Below are positions 1 through 6,715 of a DNA stretch of 15,534 bases, one piece after another. Below the pieces are notes generated by a model. That model was not told where the DNA came from, ran no database searches, and saw only the letters and a program-made list of their open reading frames with translations. This DNA comes from Acetobacteraceae bacterium (GTDB lineage: Bacteria > Pseudomonadota > Alphaproteobacteria > Acetobacterales > Acetobacteraceae): assembly GCA_019689515.1 (NCBI GenBank), contig JADGHI010000032.1, positions 1-15,534 on the forward strand, in the 5' to 3' direction. Position 1 is the stretch's first letter, and each line of letters opens with the position of its first letter. Made by a program: the position numbers and the translations under genes.

Positions 1-527
1 CGCCTGCCCTGCGCGAGGAGACCTTCCCCCTCCGCCCGCTGCTCGAGGAGACGATCGCCGGCGTCGTGGCGGAGCCCGGTGCCGGCGGTCGGCACTGGCG
101 CATCGCGCCGGAGCTTGCGGCCTTGTCGCTGCACGCCGACCGGCGGGCCCTGCGCGGTGTGCTGCGCTACGTGCTGACCCGCGCCGCCCTCCTCTCGCGC
201 GCCGGCGACTGGATCGACCTGCGGCTCGACGCGGACCGCGGCGAAAGCATCGCCATCCTGATCGAGGACGAGGGCAGTGGCGTGCCGAGCGAGGACCTGG
301 CGCCCGACGCGGCTGCCACGACCGAGGACGATCCGGCCGGCGCCCTCAGCGCCACCGGGCGGACGCGCGGTGTCGATCTCGGCCTCGCCGTTGCGCGCGC
401 GCTGCTGCAGGCCCATGGTGGCAGGCTGGAGCTTGAGGCGGCGCCGGGCATCGGGGCGCGCGCCTCGCTGATCCTGCCGCGCAGCCGGATCGCCTGCACG
501 GCGATGCCCGCCGTGGCGGCGGCCTGA
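1..527 (+). CDS. Sensor histidine kinase, C-terminal part (5' end outside window)
   Basis: This is the catalytic end of a two-component sensor kinase that would phosphorylate a conserved histidine and pass the phosphate to a response regulator. The frame is open from the left edge (first whole codon at 3), so the GTG at 66 is not the true start. The first residues (FPLRPLLEETI) match the linker that follows the dimerisation helix. The HATPase_c domain follows. A G1 box (IEDEGSGVP, near 260-285) with Asp and Gly residues and a G2 box (GVDLGLAVARALLQAHGG, near 369-425) are clear, and the frame ends in a typical beta strand with LPRSR. The N-box, DRRALRGVLRYVLTRAA, is unusual: both positions normally held by Asn are Tyr and Arg. 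The sensing domain, phospho-accepting His and partner regulator are not in the window. The family call is firm; whether the kinase is active is open. Confidence 0.85.
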   Translation, partial: PALREETFPLRPLLEETIAGVVAEPGAGGRHWRIAPELAALSLHADRRALRGVLRYVLTRAALLSRAGDWIDLRLDADRGESIAILIEDEGSGVPSEDLAPDAAATTEDDPAGALSATGRTRGVDLGLAVARALLQAHGGRLELEAAPGIGARASLILPRSRIACTAMPAVAAA

Positions 528-553
528 GGCGGGCGGCGGGCGAGGGATCGGAG

Positions 554-571
554 GGCGCGCGACCGCGCGCC
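554..571. terminator. GC hairpin between convergent genes, possible bidirectional terminator
   Basis: A perfect 7-bp inverted repeat (GGCGCGC at 554-560, GCGCGCC at 565-571) with a GACC loop fills the 49-base gap between the kinase stop (527) and the ligase stop (577). Both genes end towards it. No T-run follows on either strand, so classical Rho-independent termination is uncertain; the position is the main argument. Confidence 0.45.
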
Positions 572-576
572 GCCGG

Positions 577-2154
577 TCAGGAGCCCTGGCGCAGGGCCTG
601 CTCCGCCATCTCGCGCAGCTTCACGCGCTGGATCTTCACGCCGTTCGCACTCTGCGTCACCGGGAACTCGGCGATCGGCAGGATGCGCCGCGGCACCTTG
701 TAGCGCGCGAGGTCGCGCCGGCAGGCCTCGAGCAGCGTCGCTTCCTCCAGCGTCGCGCCGGGCTCGGGCTGGACGAAGGCGATGGCGACGGTGCCGCCCT
801 CCACGCCCACCACCTGTGCCTCGCGCACGCCGGGCTGGCGCTTGAGGAAGGACTCGATCTCCTCCGGATTGACCAGGAAGCCGGAGAGGCGCAGCGCGTC
901 GCCCATCCGGGTCTCGAAGTCGAAGCCGAAGCCGTCCGGGTGGACCGCGCCGAGATCGCCGCTGCGGAAGAACCCATCCGGCGTGATCGCCCTCGCCGTC
1001 GCGGCCTCGTCGTTCAGGTAGCCGATGAACATGGAGGGCGCGCGGAATTCCAGCTCGCCACGCTCGGCGAGCTCTCCGGTTTCCGGGTCGCGCGCGCGCA
1101 CCTGGGCGTCGGCGTTGACCGGCCGCCCACCGCCGATGGTGCGGCGGACGGGATCGGCCGGGTCCTGATAGGCGTAGAGCCCCTGCATCTCGCTGCTGCC
1201 GTAGAGGTTCAGCGGCGCGAGGTTCAGCTCCGCGGCCAGGGCGTGCAGCCGCGCCGCGCCCGGGCGCAGCCCGGCGATGCCGGTCACGCGGAAGGGCGCG
1301 TAGGGGCGGCCGGCGGCGGCCTCCAGCACCTCCTCGATCATCTCGTCCAGGGCGTGCCAGTGCGTCACGCCCTCGGCACGGATCAGCGCGTCCGCGGCCT
1401 GCGCGTCCCAGCGGTCCATCAGCACCAGCTTGGCACCGCCGGCGATGCCGCCCATCGCCGCGGCGTTGCCATAGGTGCCGCAGAGCGGCACGGCGATCAG
1501 CACCGCCGCCCCTTCCGCGTCGGTGCCGATGCGGCGCATCACGTCGTAGCCGTGGCCGGCAATGGCGCTCTGCCGGTGCAGCACCAGCTTGGGGCCGGAG
1601 GTGGTGCCGGAGGTGGTGAAGGTGAGGCAGGCGGAATCCGGTGTGGCGTCGTCCTGCGTGCGCTCCGGCGCCGCGTCCAGCGTCTCCCAGGGCAGCACCG
1701 GCAGGCCGGCGACGCGCGAGGCGCCGTGCGCGTCGAGGCCGATCACGAAGCGCAGCGGCGCGCGCGCATCCGCCGCGACCTCGGCGAGCAGCGCGGGGAA
1801 GTCCACGCCCTGGAAGCCCCAGGCGGTGGCCAGCGCGCTCGGCCGCGCACGGCCCAGCAGATGCGCGACCTCCGCCGGGCGGAAGCGCGTGTTGACGTGC
1901 ACCGCGCAGGCGCCGAGCCGGGCGAGGGCGAATTGCAGCACCAGGTATTCCGGCCGGTTCGGCACCCAGATTGCGACGCGGTCGCCGGGCCCGACCCCTT
2001 CGCGTGCCAGACCCTCCGCGACGCGGCGCGCCGCGGCGGCGAATTGCGCATAGGTGAGGCGCCGCCGCGGCCCGGCGATCGCCTCCTTCTCCGGCACGCG
2101 CGCGGCGGTGCCCTCCAGCAGCGCCGTCAGCGTCTCCGGCCGCAGGCGGAGCAT
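577..2154 (-). CDS. AMP-dependent acyl-CoA synthetase/ligase
   Basis: A 525-residue member of the ANL adenylating superfamily, which activates a carboxylic acid with ATP and joins it to coenzyme A. Length is normal for the family. Core motifs are present in order: the phosphate-binding loop TFTTSGTTSGPK (179-190 region), NLYGSSE (317-322 region) with the Mg/adenylate Glu, FFRSGDLG (near 396-402), the hinge region TRMGDALRLSGFLVNPEEIE (415-434), and a C-terminal SANGVKIQR (502-510) carrying the catalytic-type Lys at about 507. The phosphate loop has Ser where Gly is common (TTSG rather than TTGxPKG). The start codon overlaps the livF stop by one base (TGATG), so it is the last gene of the transporter operon and probably translated by coupling. 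That context suggests it activates the imported solute. The exact acid (fatty, aromatic or other) cannot be told from sequence alone. Confidence 0.9.
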   Translation of the reverse strand: MLRLRPETLTALLEGTAARVPEKEAIAGPRRRLTYAQFAAAARRVAEGLAREGVGPGDRVAIWVPNRPEYLVLQFALARLGACAVHVNTRFRPAEVAHLLGRARPSALATAWGFQGVDFPALLAEVAADARAPLRFVIGLDAHGASRVAGLPVLPWETLDAAPERTQDDATPDSACLTFTTSGTTSGPKLVLHRQSAIAGHGYDVMRRIGTDAEGAAVLIAVPLCGTYGNAAAMGGIAGGAKLVLMDRWDAQAADALIRAEGVTHWHALDEMIEEVLEAAAGRPYAPFRVTGIAGLRPGAARLHALAAELNLAPLNLYGSSEMQGLYAYQDPADPVRRTIGGGRPVNADAQVRARDPETGELAERGELEFRAPSMFIGYLNDEAATARAITPDGFFRSGDLGAVHPDGFGFDFETRMGDALRLSGFLVNPEEIESFLKRQPGVREAQVVGVEGGTVAIAFVQPEPGATLEEATLLEACRRDLARYKVPRRILPIAEFPVTQSANGVKIQRVKLREMAEQALRQGS

Positions 2155-2900
2155 CAGAACAGTTCCATCAGCTTCGAATGGTCGGAAAGCTCGGTGGGCG
2201 GCCCCTCGAAGATGAAGGTGCCGGACTTCATCACCAGCACGCGGTCGGAGACGGCAAAGGCCTCGCGCACGTTCTGCTCCACGAGGAGGATCGCCATGCC
2301 GCGGCTCTCGCGCAGCGCCGCGATCGGGCGGATCAGGTCCTGGAACAGCTTGGGCGCGAGGCCGATCGAGGGCTCGTCGAGCAGCAGCGCGCGCGGGCGC
2401 GTCAGCAGCGCGCGGGCGATCGAGACCATCTGCTGCTGCCCGCCCGAAAGCGTGCCGGTGCGGCGCGTGCGGAACTCCCGGATGCGCGGCAGGACGGCGA
2501 GCACCTCCTCGATGCGCTCCTCGCGCTCGCTCGCCGGAACGCCCGCGGACCAGAGGGCAAGGCCGAAGGTTTCCTCGACGGTGAGGTCGGGGAAGACGCC
2601 GCGCCCCTCCGGCACCAGCGCCACCCCCGCGGCGCCGAGCGCGGCCGGGACGTGGCGCGGCAGGGTCTCGCCGAAGACGCGGATCGTGCCCGCGACGGGG
2701 CGGTGCAGGCCGAACAGCACGCGCAGCAGCGTGGACTTGCCGGCGCCGTTGTGGCCGATCAGGCAGAGCACCTCGCCGGCGCCGAGGGTGAGGGAGACGT
2801 CGTTCAGCACCTCGCGCCCGCCATAGCCGGCGCGGAGGCCGCGCGCCTCGATCGCGGGCGGCGCCGCGGAGGCGGGGGAAGCCTGCACCGCGGCGCTCAT
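2154..2900 (-). CDS. livF: Branched-chain-type ABC transporter ATP-binding protein LivF
   Basis: This 248-residue cytoplasmic ATPase is one of two that power the LivHM permease in the hydrophobic amino acid (HAAT) family of importers. Visible motifs are Walker A GHNGAGKST (49-57), the LivF-typical Q-loop region VPEGRGVFP (96-104), the signature LSGGQQQ (151-157), Walker B ALLLDEPSIGL (171-181) and switch LLVEQN, where LivF proteins normally have Gln instead of His. An Ala/Ser/Pro-rich stretch of about 15 residues precedes the domain. The ATG overlaps the livG stop by 4 bases (ATGA), and the gene's own stop overlaps the ligase start by one base. All catalytic motifs look intact, in contrast to the signature of its partner LivG. 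HAAT systems carry amino acids, urea, amides or aromatic and other carboxylic acids, so the substrate is not defined by this protein. Confidence 0.95.
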   Translation of the reverse strand: MSAAVQASPASAAPPAIEARGLRAGYGGREVLNDVSLTLGAGEVLCLIGHNGAGKSTLLRVLFGLHRPVAGTIRVFGETLPRHVPAALGAAGVALVPEGRGVFPDLTVEETFGLALWSAGVPASEREERIEEVLAVLPRIREFRTRRTGTLSGGQQQMVSIARALLTRPRALLLDEPSIGLAPKLFQDLIRPIAALRESRGMAILLVEQNVREAFAVSDRVLVMKSGTFIFEGPPTELSDHSKLMELF

Positions 2901-3694
2901 GCCTCCGTCTCCGCGGCGGCGCTGGCGGGCTCGTGCCGGTCGCCGAAGTAGATCGCGGCGAGGGCGGGGTCGCGCAGGATGGACTGCGGATCGCCCTCGG
3001 CGATCACGCGGCCCTGGTCGAGGAAGGCGATGCGGTCGGACAGTTCGGCCACCACGTCCAGGTTGTGCTCGATCAGGCAGATCGCGACGCCGCGCCGGGT
3101 CGCGCTGCGCAGCAGGTCGGCGAAGCGCATGCGCGAGGCGAGGTCGAGGCCGGAGGCCGGCTCATCGAGCAGCCAGATCTCCGCCTCCGCGGCGAGGATC
3201 CGCGCGAGCGAGAGGAACTTCCGCTCGGCATAGGCGAGGTCGATCGCCCGCGCATCGGCGAGCGAGGCGAGGCCCGTCGCCTCCAGCGCCGCCTCGGCCG
3301 CCGCCTGACGCCGCTTGCGGCCCGCCGCGCCGCCGGGCTGCCAGAACCAGGCGCTCCGCTCGGTCGCGGCGAGCACGTTGTCGCGCACCGTCATGTGGGT
3401 GAAGAGCCGGAGGTCCTGGAAGGAGCGCGCGACGCCGAGCCGCGCCACCTGCCAGGGCTTGAGGCCGGTGATCGGCTGCCCGCGCACCCAGGCCGTGCCG
3501 GCATCGGCGCGGAGGTTGCCGGTGATCAGGTTGAACAGCGTCGTCTTGCCGGCGCCGTTCGGTCCGACCAGGGCGGTGACCTGCCCCGCCGGCAGCGCCA
3601 GCGACACGCCGGCCACCGCCTGCAGGCCGCCGAAGGAGCGCGCCAGCCCCTCGCAGCGCAGCGGTGCCTCGTTGTTGCCCCGGGCGGCGCTCAT
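2897..3694 (-). CDS. livG: Branched-chain-type ABC transporter ATP-binding protein LivG
   Basis: A 265-residue ATPase, partner of LivF. The frame stays open upstream to 3880, but the ATG at 3694 is chosen because it overlaps the livM stop in ATGA and puts the domain start (LRCEGLARSFGGLQAV) at the normal place; the upstream extension is just a shadow of livM. Walker A GPNGAGKTT (44-52), Q-loop SFQDLRLF (91-98), Walker B IWLLDEPASGLD (173-184) and H-loop LIEHN (207-211) are intact. The signature position reads LAYAERKFLSLAR (153-165): the Gly and Gln residues of LSGGQ or LSYGQQ are replaced by Ala, Glu and Arg. The C-terminal GDRHEP after the AxIYFG element is family-like. The gene's stop overlaps the livF start by 4 bases. 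The family call is firm. Confidence 0.94.
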   Translation of the reverse strand: MSAARGNNEAPLRCEGLARSFGGLQAVAGVSLALPAGQVTALVGPNGAGKTTLFNLITGNLRADAGTAWVRGQPITGLKPWQVARLGVARSFQDLRLFTHMTVRDNVLAATERSAWFWQPGGAAGRKRRQAAAEAALEATGLASLADARAIDLAYAERKFLSLARILAAEAEIWLLDEPASGLDLASRMRFADLLRSATRRGVAICLIEHNLDVVAELSDRIAFLDQGRVIAEGDPQSILRDPALAAIYFGDRHEPASAAAETEA

Positions 3695-4566
3695 GCCGTG
3701 GTCTGCCCGCGCGAGAGGTCGCCGACCAGGCCAGCGGGCCGGAAGATCATCAGCAGGGTCATGGCGAGGCCGATGATGATCTGCTGCACGGCGCCGACCT
3801 CCGTGGCCGGGAGGAAGGGCAGGAAGGCGAGGGCGGCGGGCAGGGAGAGCAGCAGCACCGTCCCGATCAGCGGCCCCCACAGCGTGCCCGTGCCGCCGAT
3901 GATCACCATCGCCATCATCAGGACCGAATAGTCCATGGTGAAGCTCTCGACGTTCACGAAGGAGGTGTGCAGGGCGTAGAGCGCGCCCGCCACCCCCGCC
4001 CCGGCGCAGGCGAAGCCGACCGCGAGCGTCTTCGCCGCCGCGACGTTCTTGCCCAGCGCCTCCGCCGCGCTCTCCGCGTCGCGGATCGCCGTCAGCGTGC
4101 GCCCGAAGGAGCCGCGGGCGAGCAGCGCGGTGGCGAGCAGGATCAGCGCCAGCGCGGCGAGCGCCACCGGCAGCACGCCGACCGGCACGCCGAACAGGGT
4201 GGGCAGCGGGATGCCGACCAGCCCGCCGATGCCGCCCGTCAGCGGCTTCAGCTCCGAGAACAGCGTCACCGCCACCATCTGCAGGCCGAGCGAGGCGGCA
4301 ACGAAATATTCGCCGCGCACGCGCAGCGCCGGCAGGGCGAGGCAGAGCGACAGCCCGCCCGCGATCGCCGCCGCCACGATGCAGGCCAGCACCACGTCCG
4401 GCACCAGCAGCAGCGCGATCTGCGCCCCGGCATAGGCGCCGAGGCCGAAGAACACCGCATGCGCGATCGAGAAGATCCCGGCGTAGCCGAGGATGAAGTT
4501 CAGCGTCGCCGCCAGGATCCCGAAGATCGCAACCTGGGTCGCGAGGTTGGAGAGATAGGCGATCAT
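3691..4566 (-). CDS. livM: Branched-chain-type ABC transporter permease LivM
   Basis: A 291-residue inner-membrane permease subunit with repeated long hydrophobic segments. The frame is open back to 5256, but the ATG at 4566 overlaps the livH stop as ATGA and begins directly before the first membrane segment, giving normal LivM length. Recognisable elements are LNFILGYAGIFSIAHAVFFG near the N-terminus (22-41), the TGGIGGLVGIPLP loop (110-122), and the cytoplasmic coupling segment SFGRTLTAIRDAESAAEALG (153-172), which contacts an ATPase in this family. The C-terminus ends IFRPAGLVGDLSRG, the common LivM tail. It pairs with LivH to form the channel and is translationally coupled to livG downstream. 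Nothing looks truncated. Confidence 0.94.
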   Translation of the reverse strand: MIAYLSNLATQVAIFGILAATLNFILGYAGIFSIAHAVFFGLGAYAGAQIALLLVPDVVLACIVAAAIAGGLSLCLALPALRVRGEYFVAASLGLQMVAVTLFSELKPLTGGIGGLVGIPLPTLFGVPVGVLPVALAALALILLATALLARGSFGRTLTAIRDAESAAEALGKNVAAAKTLAVGFACAGAGVAGALYALHTSFVNVESFTMDYSVLMMAMVIIGGTGTLWGPLIGTVLLLSLPAALAFLPFLPATEVGAVQQIIIGLAMTLLMIFRPAGLVGDLSRGQTTA

Positions 4567-5432
4567 CGTGCCGCCGCCACGCCGAAGATGCCGCTCGGGC
4601 GGAAGAGGATGAAGGCGAAGAGGACGAGGAAGGACACCGCCTCCGCCCATTGCGTGTCCACGAATTGCAGGGCGAGGCTCTCCGCCACCCCGAGCATCAG
4701 CCCGGCGAGCGCCGCACCTCGCAGCGACCCGATCCCGCCCACGATGGTCGCGGCGATGGAGATCAGCATCACCTGGTGCCCGATCGCCTCGTTGAGGCCG
4801 GAGGTCATCGCCGTGATGATCGCCGCCGGCGCGGCGAGCGCCGAGCCGATGGCGAAGGCCAGCACCGAGAGGCCGTTGGCCGAGAGGCCGTAGGTGCGGA
4901 TCAGGTCCGGGTTCTGCGCCAGCGCGCGCAGCGCCACGCCGGCATGGCTGCGCGTGAGGAACACCGTCAGCGCGGCGAACAGCACCGCGGCCGTGCCGAT
5001 CGCGATCCAGAGGATGGGCGCGACGAAGATCTCGGGCAGCACCTCGGTCCCGAAGCTCAGCGAGGTGTCCACGGTGGCGAGGCCGCGGCCGGCGAGCAGG
5101 CCGATCAGGTTCTGCACCACGATGCCGACGCCGAAGGCGGCGACGAAGACGGTGAAGAAGGAGCCCTCGTGGCGCTGTATCGGGCGATAGACGAAGCGTT
5201 CCATCGCCATGCCGAACAGCGTCGCGGCGGCCACCGCCACGAGCACCCCCGCCCATCCCGGCCAGTCCGCCCGCCAGGCGAAGAGGAAGGCATAGCCCGC
5301 GAGGGTGAAGGCGGTGCCGTGCGCGAAGTGGAAGATGCGGGTCGCGCCGAAGATCAGCGCGAAGCCGGCCGCCGTCAGTGCGTAGATCGCGCCCGTCTGC
5401 AGCCCGTTGATCAGGAGCTGGAGGAACAGCAC
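4563..5432 (-). CDS. livH: Branched-chain-type ABC transporter permease LivH
   Basis: A 289-residue inner-membrane permease subunit. It opens with LQLLINGLQTGAIYALTAAG, the classic LivH N-terminus, followed by GATRIFHFAHG (29-39), MERFVYRP (77-84) and the coupling segment RSHAGVALRALAQNPDLIRTYG (start near 161). The last residues FILFRPSGIFG are typical. The start codon is GTG at 5432, only 12 bases after the solute-binding protein stop; a purine-rich AGGGCG lies in that gap as a weak ribosome site. It ends in a 4-base overlap with livM. The arrangement binding protein, LivH, LivM, LivG, LivF is the standard HAAT operon order. Length and motifs are complete. Confidence 0.94.
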   Translation of the reverse strand: MLFLQLLINGLQTGAIYALTAAGFALIFGATRIFHFAHGTAFTLAGYAFLFAWRADWPGWAGVLVAVAAATLFGMAMERFVYRPIQRHEGSFFTVFVAAFGVGIVVQNLIGLLAGRGLATVDTSLSFGTEVLPEIFVAPILWIAIGTAAVLFAALTVFLTRSHAGVALRALAQNPDLIRTYGLSANGLSVLAFAIGSALAAPAAIITAMTSGLNEAIGHQVMLISIAATIVGGIGSLRGAALAGLMLGVAESLALQFVDTQWAEAVSFLVLFAFILFRPSGIFGVAAAR

Positions 5433-5444
5433 CGCCCTGCGCCC

Positions 5445-6590
5445 TCAGCCTTGGACGATCTCAGTGCGGCCGGCTCCCTTGATCTCGTTCACCTGCATCT
5501 GGGTCATCAGGTTGCCCTGGTCGTCGAAGGTGCCGCGGCCGCCCACGAGGTCGAAGGTACGCGTGCGCAGCATGGCCTGGCGCAGGGACTCGCCGTTCAC
5601 CTCTTCATTCGCCTGCTCCAGCTGCCGCGCGAGCAGGCCGAACAGGTAGGCGGCGTTGTAGTAGTTGGCGTGGTAGGCGACCGGCGTCTGGTTGTAGCGC
5701 GCGCGGAAGTCGGCGGCGAAGCGCCTCGTGATCGGGTCGCCGCTCTCGAAGTCGAGCTTCTGCGTGGTGTAGAGCGCGCCCACCGCCTCCGGAAGCTGCC
5801 GGACGCTGTCGATCGAGAAGGCGGAGTAGGAGCAGAGGATCTGCGTCACGCCGTTGTCGCGCAGGCCCTTGATGATCTGCGACTGCTGGGCGCCGAAGCT
5901 CGCGATGTACACGGCGTCCGGCCGGGTCTGGCGCACCCGGGCCGCGACCGGGCCGAATTGCTGTGCGGCGCGCGGCACGCTGAAGCTGCCGACGAGCTGG
6001 CCCCCGGCCTTCGGCAGCTCGGTGCGGAGCTGGCCGAGGATCGCGTCGCCCAGCGGATCGTCCACATAGACCAGCGCCATGCGCTTCACGTTCCGATGGC
6101 GCGTGAGGTAGTCCACCAGCACCGGCACCTCGAGGTGCGCCAGCGCGATGACGTTCCAGAAGTAGGGCGAGAGGCCCGAGAGGTCCGGCCCCACCGCGCC
6201 GCCATTGACCATGATGACCTTGGCGCGGTCGCCGATCGGCGCCACCGCCTTGGAACTGGCGGTCCAGCTCACCAGCACCCACACCGCGCGGTCCACGTTG
6301 ACCAGCTTGTTCATGCCGACCACGGAGGGCTGCGGCAGGGCCTGGCTGTCCTCCGCCTGGAGCCGGATCGGCCGGCGCAGCATGTTGTCGGCGGCGATGT
6401 GCGAGAGGGCGAGCTGCGCGCCGCGGGTGAAGGCCTCGCCATATTCGGCGTTCGGGCCGCTCATCGGGAACAGCGTGCCCATGACGTAGGGCTCGCCCGA
6501 TGCCTGCTGTGCCGCGGCGCTGCGGATGAAGGGCAGCGACAGGCCGGCGGCGACCAGGCCGCGGCGGCGGATCGTCGGAGCGTCGTTCAT
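5445..6590 (-). CDS. ABC transporter periplasmic solute-binding protein (Peripla_BP_6, LivK-like)
   Basis: This secreted protein captures the transported solute and delivers it to LivHM. I place the start at the ATG at 6590 (380 residues) because GGGAGG lies nine bases upstream; an in-frame ATG at 6620 lacks a usable ribosome site. The N-terminus TIRRRGLVAAGLSLPFIRSA followed by AAQQ looks like a twin-arginine signal peptide (Arg at 8-10, hydrophobic core 11-21) with likely cleavage after the AAA at about residue 27. The mature part starts GEPYVMGTLFPMSGPNAEYG (32-51), the usual first strand and ligand loop of the type I periplasmic-binding fold. VYVDDPLGDAI and YHANYYNAAYLF are further family-like segments. 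There is no lipobox Cys. The ligand cannot be read from sequence; the downstream CoA ligase favours a carboxylic acid over leucine or valine. Confidence 0.9.
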   Translation of the reverse strand: MNDAPTIRRRGLVAAGLSLPFIRSAAAQQASGEPYVMGTLFPMSGPNAEYGEAFTRGAQLALSHIAADNMLRRPIRLQAEDSQALPQPSVVGMNKLVNVDRAVWVLVSWTASSKAVAPIGDRAKVIMVNGGAVGPDLSGLSPYFWNVIALAHLEVPVLVDYLTRHRNVKRMALVYVDDPLGDAILGQLRTELPKAGGQLVGSFSVPRAAQQFGPVAARVRQTRPDAVYIASFGAQQSQIIKGLRDNGVTQILCSYSAFSIDSVRQLPEAVGALYTTQKLDFESGDPITRRFAADFRARYNQTPVAYHANYYNAAYLFGLLARQLEQANEEVNGESLRQAMLRTRTFDLVGGRGTFDDQGNLMTQMQVNEIKGAGRTEIVQG

Positions 6591-6635
6591 TGCGGATTTC
6601 CTCCCGAGGCGCGGGCGCATCCCTTATGGCGGGCA

Positions 6636-6664
6636 AACCTCCGCTCCGGCGGGCGCCGTGTCAA
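6636..6664 (-). promoter_or_regulatory. Possible promoter of the transporter operon
   Basis: On the minus strand a perfect TTGACA (-35 consensus) lies at 6664-6659. With a 17-base spacer the -10 position would be GAGGTT (6641-6636), a poor match. The site sits between the hairpin at 6682-6706 and the solute-binding protein start, which is where an independent operon promoter would be expected. The -35 match could be chance. Confidence 0.35.
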
Positions 6665-6681
6665 CGCCCGCTCACCTGGGG

Positions 6682-6706
6682 GCCGGGGCCGGGCCGCGGC
6701 CCCGGC
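6682..6706 (-). terminator. Strong GC hairpin after the lactonase gene
   Basis: GCCGGGGCCG (6682-6691) and CGGCCCCGGC (6697-6706) form a perfect 10-bp all-GC stem with a five-base loop. It begins ten bases after the SMP-30 stop codon in the direction of transcription and precedes the transporter operon. No U-run follows (the next minus-strand bases are CCCAGGTG), so it may stop polymerase poorly on its own, or may protect the 3' end or act with Rho. Confidence 0.55.
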
Positions 6707-6715
6707 GCGCGCGGC

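Noticed and set aside
66..527. A short stand-alone kinase-like protein starting at the GTG at 66
   Set aside because: The same frame is open to the left edge and encodes kinase linker residues before position 66, so this is the tail of a larger gene.
940..2826. Long plus-strand open frame opposite the ligase and livF
   Set aside because: It is antisense to two genes with complete family motifs; the product is Arg/Gly/Ala-rich with no recognisable domain, as expected of shadow frames in very GC-rich DNA.
3695..3880. N-terminal extension of livG
   Set aside because: The extra 62 codons are an out-of-frame reading of livM; the ATG in the ATGA overlap at 3694 gives a normal LivG.
4567..5256. 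N-terminal extension of livM by 230 codons
   Set aside because: It is an Arg/His-rich shadow of livH; the ATGA overlap at 4566 begins right before the first membrane helix.
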